In this document: piece by piece, positions 20,501 to 23,590 of the stretch
How positions within the stretch are numbered: position 1 is the first letter of the stretch
Layout of the letters: each line of letters starts with the position of its first letter
Assembly: GCA_009602735.1 (NCBI GenBank)
Contig: WELA01010110.1
Span: 305,744 to 329,333 of the forward strand
DNA: 23,590 nt
Source of the DNA: Mesotaenium endlicherianum
Taxonomy: Eukaryota; Streptophyta; Zygnematophyceae; Zygnematales; Mesotaeniaceae
Reading direction: 5' to 3'
The notes under the pieces: generated by a model
Told to the model about the DNA's origin: nothing
Seen by the model: the letters and a program-made list of their open reading frames with translations, nothing else
Database searches by the model: none
Translations under genes and position numbers: made by a program

Positions 20501-21266
20501 ATATATTAACCAAAAACAAGATAATTGGGATGACCTGTTGCCTCAAATTCAGTTTGCGGTCAACAGTGCGGTGCACGCGTCAACGGGCAAAACTCCTTTT
20601 GAACTCAGCCTGGGTAGAGTCCCTAAGTCTCCTCTAGATGTGCTAGGGGAATCTTTAACTCACCCTGAAGGGATTGACAACCCGGTCTCCCTCCAGTTAA
20701 CTCAGGAGTTTGCTGACACCCTGTCAGAAGTCCAACGAAACTTGCACACGGCCCAAGAAAACCAACAAAAATACGCTAATCAACACCGTCGGGAACTGAC
20801 ATTTTCCAAGGGGGATTTAGTCAAACTGCATTCTCAGCACCTGTACCTCCCTGGTGTGGTCAAGAAAAAGCTTGGCCCTGTCTGGGTCGGTCCATATTCG
20901 GTGGTCCGTCGTGTCGGTCAGAATGCTTACAAACTGAACATGTCAGCTGAATACAAGGGGCACCCGGTCTTTAATGTCTCCTTCCTGGAACCGTACATCA
21001 AAGGTGATACACTGTTCACAGGTCGGTTCCCTGTCCAACCGGGACCGGTCCCCGCTGTCCGGGACGGCGACCCTGAGGAATATGAGGTCGATGAGATTTT
21101 AGACGCTCGCTCGGTCCGTCGATCGTCTAAATATGTCATGAAATACCTCATTCGATGGAAGGGTTACGATGCCTCTGGGGACACTTGGGAGTTTAAGGAC
21201 CACTTGACCAATGCCAAAGGGGCGTTGACACGGTTCCACCTTCGGGCCGCTGGAGTCCCTCCATAA
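17550..21266 (+). CDS. pol: Chromovirus Pol polyprotein of E2 (PR-RT-RNase H-IN-chromodomain)
   Basis: 1,238 residues counted from the first ATG; the frame is open back to 17436, overlapping gag in the -1 phase, so the real product is most likely a Gag-Pol fusion by frameshifting. Protease FVDGGAS (D76; the usual DSG/DTG is DGG here). Reverse transcriptase about 315-490 with D378, PFGLTNAP and FLDD (D442, D443). RNase H with TDAS (D589) and NPADALSR. Integrase zinc finger H805, H812, C842, C845; catalytic D875, D936, E972 with 35 residues between the last two. GPY module 1114-1116. Chromodomain about 1177-1230 with YLIRWKGY and TWEF. All catalytic residues are present, so the protein could be active. 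It copies and integrates the element; the chromodomain should bind modified histone tails. Confidence 0.95.
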   Translation: MGPAELDSLCMPDKQIKETISNIDVQRVHTLDALVPPDVQHFFATSGEQCESQEKTVPPILLHCMIAGRKVRAFVDGGASHTFIHKDLVKRLRLPTVTQGNRKIFLGDASSIPGGVITKPIEVQLGSGIAVLTETLTFEVLNTGFYDLVLGRSWLNRHQAEVCWSRGTVKVRGASDGQTDLAPTSALPLVLCGWQMKEKKRLPEGCKLLNAMEFVKSWNQKEDRMFCLLLREVPPQPEEVVEKKVSPPEHPTAAKIVAQYTDVFNMPPGLPPKREVDHRIDLLPGSQPPWQRTYGLSYLESEELKTQIAELEENGYISPSKSPYGAPILFVKKKDGSMRMCVDYRALNRITVKNKYALPRIEDLLDTLSGAKVFSKIDLKSGYHQIRIAEGDEHKTAFRTRYGHYEFNVMPFGLTNAPATFMGAMNDIFRPYLDKFVQVFLDDILIFSKDEAQHTEHLKKVLDTLRKNHLYAKMSKCDFFKESIEFLGHVVSKEGISVDPKKVQTIRDWPVPQSVSEVRSFLGLANYYRRFIENYSTKASKLTDLTKKDIGYVWGEEQQAAFQTLKDALCSAPVLAVYDPSKPVQVVTDASDFAMGAILLQPADKTTKDGKVRQEWHPVLYESMKFNPAEINYSVHDKELLAIIHVLKQWRAYLHGKAFKVITDHLALTHFQKKSKLSRRENRWSQMLEQFQVQIDYKPGKLNPADALSRRPDLQERNFSQHAVDKVLCALTSLKVKKSFLEQLRKAYLSDPTFEPSPTTGVCRATALGYKLKGGVWVTETTSGRLKLVIPNNLEIRSLLLSQAHDSLLGGHLGQAKTVGKLAKHYHWEGLPREVLKYVKSCDQCQRNKSRHTPPGGLLQPLPIPAGRWETISMDWVVSLPRTANGHDSILVVVDKLTKMVIFIPTTVKVTALETARQFYNHVVCQHGLPSNIISDRDSKFTSKFWRALMGLMGVKQLLSTANHPQTDGQTERTNRVLQEVLRAYINQKQDNWDDLLPQIQFAVNSAVHASTGKTPFELSLGRVPKSPLDVLGESLTHPEGIDNPVSLQLTQEFADTLSEVQRNLHTAQENQQKYANQHRRELTFSKGDLVKLHSQHLYLPGVVKKKLGPVWVGPYSVVRRVGQNAYKLNMSAEYKGHPVFNVSFLEPYIKGDTLFTGRFPVQPGPVPAVRDGDPEEYEVDEILDARSVRRSSKYVMKYLIRWKGYDASGDTWEFKDHLTNAKGALTRFHLRAAGVPP

Positions 21267-21314
21267 CTGTCATTTCAGTTGACACGGGAAGGTGACAGGC
21301 GGTCCTGTCTCCAT

Positions 21315-21329
21315 TTAAGTTGGAGGGGA
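21315..21329 (+). promoter_or_regulatory. First (internal) polypurine tract of E2
   Basis: TTAAGTTGGAGGGGAAA, 50 bp after pol, where a simple chromovirus would have its tract and 3' LTR. The first 13 bases are identical to the terminal tract at 23309-23321. No LTR follows it, so it may act as a central tract or be a relic. Confidence 0.6.
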
Positions 21330-21357
21330 AAATATATGACAGTTAGTGAGCGAGAGC

Positions 21358-21366
21358 GATAAAAAC
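21358..21366 (+). promoter_or_regulatory. Possible TATA box upstream of the third ORF
   Basis: GATAAAAAC, about 65-70 bp before the possible local splice donor at 21430. It would allow an internal promoter for the third ORF. Weak evidence from one AT-rich motif. Confidence 0.2.
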
Positions 21367-21429
21367 ACACTCATACGTTTATGTGTAGCGCATCGCAACT
21401 ACGTCAACTTTTAGCAATCATCCTGTAAG

Positions 21430-21532
21430 GTAAACAGCAGCGAAGCCACTATACTAAATACTAACATACTTCCTGCAATCCCTATGACAAAGGTCCATAT
21501 CCTACTAACTTGTGCCCTGGTTACATGTGCAG
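21430..21532 (+). other. Predicted intron (or intron 3' end) before the third ORF
   Basis: The acceptor GGTTACATGTGCAG ends at 21532, one base before the ATG at 21534. A perfect TACTAAC (21503-21509) puts the branch A 24 nt from the AG; another TACTAAC is at 21459-21465. A local donor AAG|GTAAAC (GT at 21430-21431) would give a 103-nt intron. The alternative donor is ATG|GTAAGG at the gag start (GT at 16006-16007), which would make a retrovirus-like subgenomic RNA. Confidence 0.5.
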
Positions 21533-21533
21533 G

Positions 21534-23210
21534 ATGGCGCCCACCACACAAAAGGAGGACAGAAAGCGCAAGGCAGAAGAAGCCAGGAGGACAATGGAGC
21601 AATACCAGAAGGAGCTGGCGGCGACGTCCCTCACCAGGAGAGAACAAGAAAGGGTCCGCAAGCAACAAGAGGCGGCAGAAGAGGCACAGAGGAAGAAGGA
21701 TCAGGAAGCGGAAAACCTCAGGAAGGCTGAGGAGGAGAGACAGAAGAAACAGCAAGAAGAAGCGGCAGCGGCAGAAGAGGAGAAAAGAAAAAAGATTGAA
21801 GCGGACAGACAGAAGAGCTTGGCCACTTACAGGTATACTGTGGTGGGTGGCCAAAACTTCGATAACCTGAAGGAAGCATTGCTGGCAGCCCAGGAGATCA
21901 ACAGGCTGGAACAGACAACACTGCTACAGAAGGAAGGAGCTACAGCACTGGACAGGTACATCGAGACACACACCGGCGTGGTCCTTTACGAAGATTATGC
22001 TAAGATGGTGGGCTATACAGCAGAGCAGGCCCGGTATCTCGCAGATGATTCAGAGGACAAGCCGGTCCCCATACCGGGAATAGTGGGAGATCAGAGACTC
22101 ATCCGGATGGTGAGCATGCGGCCCGATAGCTTTAAGGATACGGTATTCTACCTCACACTCCTGCCAGCTTACAATGAAGTTGAGAGAAGGAGCTGGGAGT
22201 ACTTGGCCAGGGAAGCAGGACAGCAGATGTTCTCTCCCCACTGGTTCCCGTGTAAACTGAGGAAGGCTGAGCACGGACCCCAGTACTACCAGCAGCCAAC
22301 AGACTGGAGGTGGATGACCGTCACAAATAAGAAGCAGGAGTGTGACCGAGCCCAACCGGATGACTTCCACTATGGCCTAGACGGCTATCTCATCCTACCA
22401 CCTCACATTGCCCCTTGGGACCCCAGGCTGAATGGATGCCTGAGCAATATGAATGCAGAGACCAAGGAACATAGGAGGAGGGGAAGAGAGTACTTCTCTA
22501 AGGGAAAGCATGCCTTTGTCAAATGGGCAAAGAATGCAGGCCGGATAGATATCAGTAGGCTGAAGGCCAAGCAACCTCCAGCGCGCCCTAAGAAAGGGAG
22601 GTCGGTAGACTACTCCATGTCTACTAGGGAGCAGGACGACTTAGTGGACGAGACCCCTACTCTCTCCGAGGAGGAGGATGAGGAGGATGAGGAAGAAGAA
22701 CAAGGCAGAGGAGAAGCATCAGCAGCAGGTACTCAGGATACCCAGGGACAGGCAGTGGCACTTCCTAAAGAACCACGATCAGGTGTGTGGAATGTGATCC
22801 CCGTTATGGCGACAACTGGACCCCGCGCTCGCTCCCCCAGCCCACCTGCCCAAGCAGGGGAAGAAGCTGATCTGACTGTACTGGGCAGCAGACACAGACA
22901 GAAATCCCCAGAGGACAGGGGTGCCAGAAGAGGGACACGCGGGTGGGCCAGAGGTATGCCAGCCTCCCCCTCCGCTCAGGGGCATGTACCTCTAGCCAAT
23001 GTATTTCAGCATCCTACTGGAATGCCTGTCTATGTGGGAATCAACACCCAAGTGGTTGAAGAGCAGGCCACCATCCTCCGTTCTCCTCGAGGGCCAACTT
23101 TAGAGCAAACAGGGTTCTTTAGAAGGCCAGCTGACAGACCTAGAGGGCTGTCCAGATCTAGGTCCAGATCTCCGTCTCCTGATCCTGAAGCCCCAGGAAC
23201 AACCCCTTAA
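21534..23210 (+). CDS. Third ORF of E2: coiled-coil, acidic and SR-rich protein of unknown function
   Basis: 558 residues from the ATG at 21534, chosen because it directly follows a predicted splice acceptor; the frame could also start at 21510 (566 residues). Numbering from 21510: charged Lys/Glu/Gln/Arg-rich coiled coil about 15-103; an unrecognised, well-ordered-looking region about 105-350 with many Trp/Tyr and short motifs such as HWFPCKL and GLDGYLILPPH; a basic stretch about 350-364; acidic run SEEEDEEDEEEE at 386-397; a Pro/Ser/Arg-rich low-complexity C-terminus ending in SRSRSRSPSP (548-557). There is no signal peptide or transmembrane segment, so it is not an envelope-like protein by structure. 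It lies between pol and the terminal polypurine tract, in the same direction, and has no internal stops. It could be a structural or RNA-binding accessory protein, or a captured host gene. I do not recognise the family. Confidence 0.8.
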   Translation: MAPTTQKEDRKRKAEEARRTMEQYQKELAATSLTRREQERVRKQQEAAEEAQRKKDQEAENLRKAEEERQKKQQEEAAAAEEEKRKKIEADRQKSLATYRYTVVGGQNFDNLKEALLAAQEINRLEQTTLLQKEGATALDRYIETHTGVVLYEDYAKMVGYTAEQARYLADDSEDKPVPIPGIVGDQRLIRMVSMRPDSFKDTVFYLTLLPAYNEVERRSWEYLAREAGQQMFSPHWFPCKLRKAEHGPQYYQQPTDWRWMTVTNKKQECDRAQPDDFHYGLDGYLILPPHIAPWDPRLNGCLSNMNAETKEHRRRGREYFSKGKHAFVKWAKNAGRIDISRLKAKQPPARPKKGRSVDYSMSTREQDDLVDETPTLSEEEDEEDEEEEQGRGEASAAGTQDTQGQAVALPKEPRSGVWNVIPVMATTGPRARSPSPPAQAGEEADLTVLGSRHRQKSPEDRGARRGTRGWARGMPASPSAQGHVPLANVFQHPTGMPVYVGINTQVVEEQATILRSPRGPTLEQTGFFRRPADRPRGLSRSRSRSPSPDPEAPGTTP

Positions 23211-23323
23211 GGTGACACGCTGAAGAGGCAGTCAGTAAGGGAGGCTGGTCAGGTTCAGTTCCCTTATTTAAAATTTCTGCAGTTTAATGTTATCGAGGCG
23301 ACAACAAGTTAAGTTGGAGGGAT
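23211..23323 (+). other. Region between the third ORF and the 3' LTR
   Basis: Noncoding. It opens with AAGGTGACA (23209-23217), which is also present before the first polypurine tract (21290-21298), and ends with the terminal tract. This is consistent with duplication of the old pol-LTR junction. Confidence 0.5.
23309..23321 (+). promoter_or_regulatory. Terminal polypurine tract of E2
   Basis: TTAAGTTGGAGGG followed by AT and then the LTR start TGTAATG. It is the expected plus-strand primer for reverse transcription and an exact 13-base repeat of 21315-21327. Confidence 0.75.
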
Positions 23324-23590
23324 TGTAATGAATCAGTATATTAGTAGATATAATAATCATTTAAATATAATAGTTAATTTAGTGCAGCCTGCTGGACTTT
23401 AGTTAGTAGTCAGTCTGCTGAACTTTAGTTAGTAATCAGTCTGCTGGAGTTTACATAATTATCGGTTTAATGACTCGGCCAAAAGCAGCAGGCTGAAGTC
23501 AGCTTAAGTCAGCTTGCTGACACATTCTTTGACAGCCAGCTGACTTCCGTGCTCGGTAGCAGCGAACTGCCTTGATATGCATCTAAGTAC
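23324..23590 (+). repeat. 3' LTR of E2, first 267 bp (cut by window end)
   Basis: Matches 15223-15489 base for base with no indels and five substitutions counted by eye. The rest of the LTR and the right target-site duplication lie outside the window. Confidence 0.95.

Larger units (their letters stand above)
15223..23590 (+). mobile_element. Element E2: young chromovirus with an extra 3' ORF, nested in the A' gag; right end outside window
   Basis: Order: 5' LTR, PBS, gag, -1 frameshift signal, pol with chromodomain, first polypurine tract, intron acceptor, extra ORF, second polypurine tract, partial 3' LTR. The LTR starts at 15223 and 23324 have a constant 8,101-bp offset, with five differences over the 267 bp of 3' LTR visible. 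gag and pol have no stops or frameshifts other than the frame change at the slippery site. The five bases before the 5' LTR, CAGTG (15218-15222), are the predicted target-site duplication; the right-hand copy lies outside the window. Confidence 0.93.

Noticed and set aside
1..23590. CRISPR arrays, tRNA/rRNA genes, bacterial operons
   Set aside because: No regularly spaced identical repeats, cloverleaf-like sequence or bacterial gene organisation was seen; the content is eukaryotic retroelements.

Overview
The window is a eukaryotic repeat island made almost entirely of LTR retrotransposons. No cellular gene, tRNA or rRNA gene could be recognised. Both complete pol genes are Ty3/gypsy chromoviruses (protease, RT, RNase H, integrase, GPY/F module, C-terminal chromodomain). 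Three primer-binding sites resemble the plant initiator-tRNA-Met type (TGGTATCRGAGC-like), and predicted introns have GTAAG donors and TACTAAC branch sites. This fits a land plant or streptophyte alga; the species cannot be named from the sequence.

Layout. (1) 1-2805, minus strand: element D, a GC-rich gag with two zinc knuckles. The first knuckle is broken by an in-frame TAA, and a second long open frame (3-1076) runs off the left edge. Its upstream/LTR-like sequence is probably about 2806-3870. (2) About 3870-7103: over 3 kb with no gene recognised. (3) 7104-11490, minus strand: element A, with a 743-bp 3' LTR, a polypurine tract and an uninterrupted 1,218-residue pol, but no gag. Upstream of pol are a consensus spliceosomal intron (11525-11701), a PBS (11748-11759) and an LTR of a different family (LTR-C, about 11761-13015), so the unit looks chimeric or rearranged. 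(4) 13631-15222, plus strand: element A', with a 744-bp 5' LTR of the same family as A's 3' LTR, a PBS and a frameshifted gag. (5) 15223 to the window end, plus strand: element E2, inserted into the A' gag. It has a 746-bp 5' LTR, PBS, intact gag, a -1 frameshift signal, intact pol, a first polypurine tract, an extra 558-residue ORF, a second polypurine tract and the first 267 bp of the 3' LTR. Over those 267 bp the two LTRs differ at five positions by eye, so E2 is young.

How E2 should work: gag is made from the full-length RNA. A small fraction of ribosomes slip at TTTAAAA, before a 10-bp hairpin, to make Gag-Pol. The third ORF is most likely made from a spliced RNA, because a TACTAAC branch site and an AG acceptor end one base before its ATG. 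The third protein (charged coiled coil, unrecognised central domain, acidic run, SR-rich tail) has no signal peptide or membrane segment and is therefore not an obvious envelope protein. It and the duplicated polypurine tract that brackets it are the best candidates here for something undescribed.
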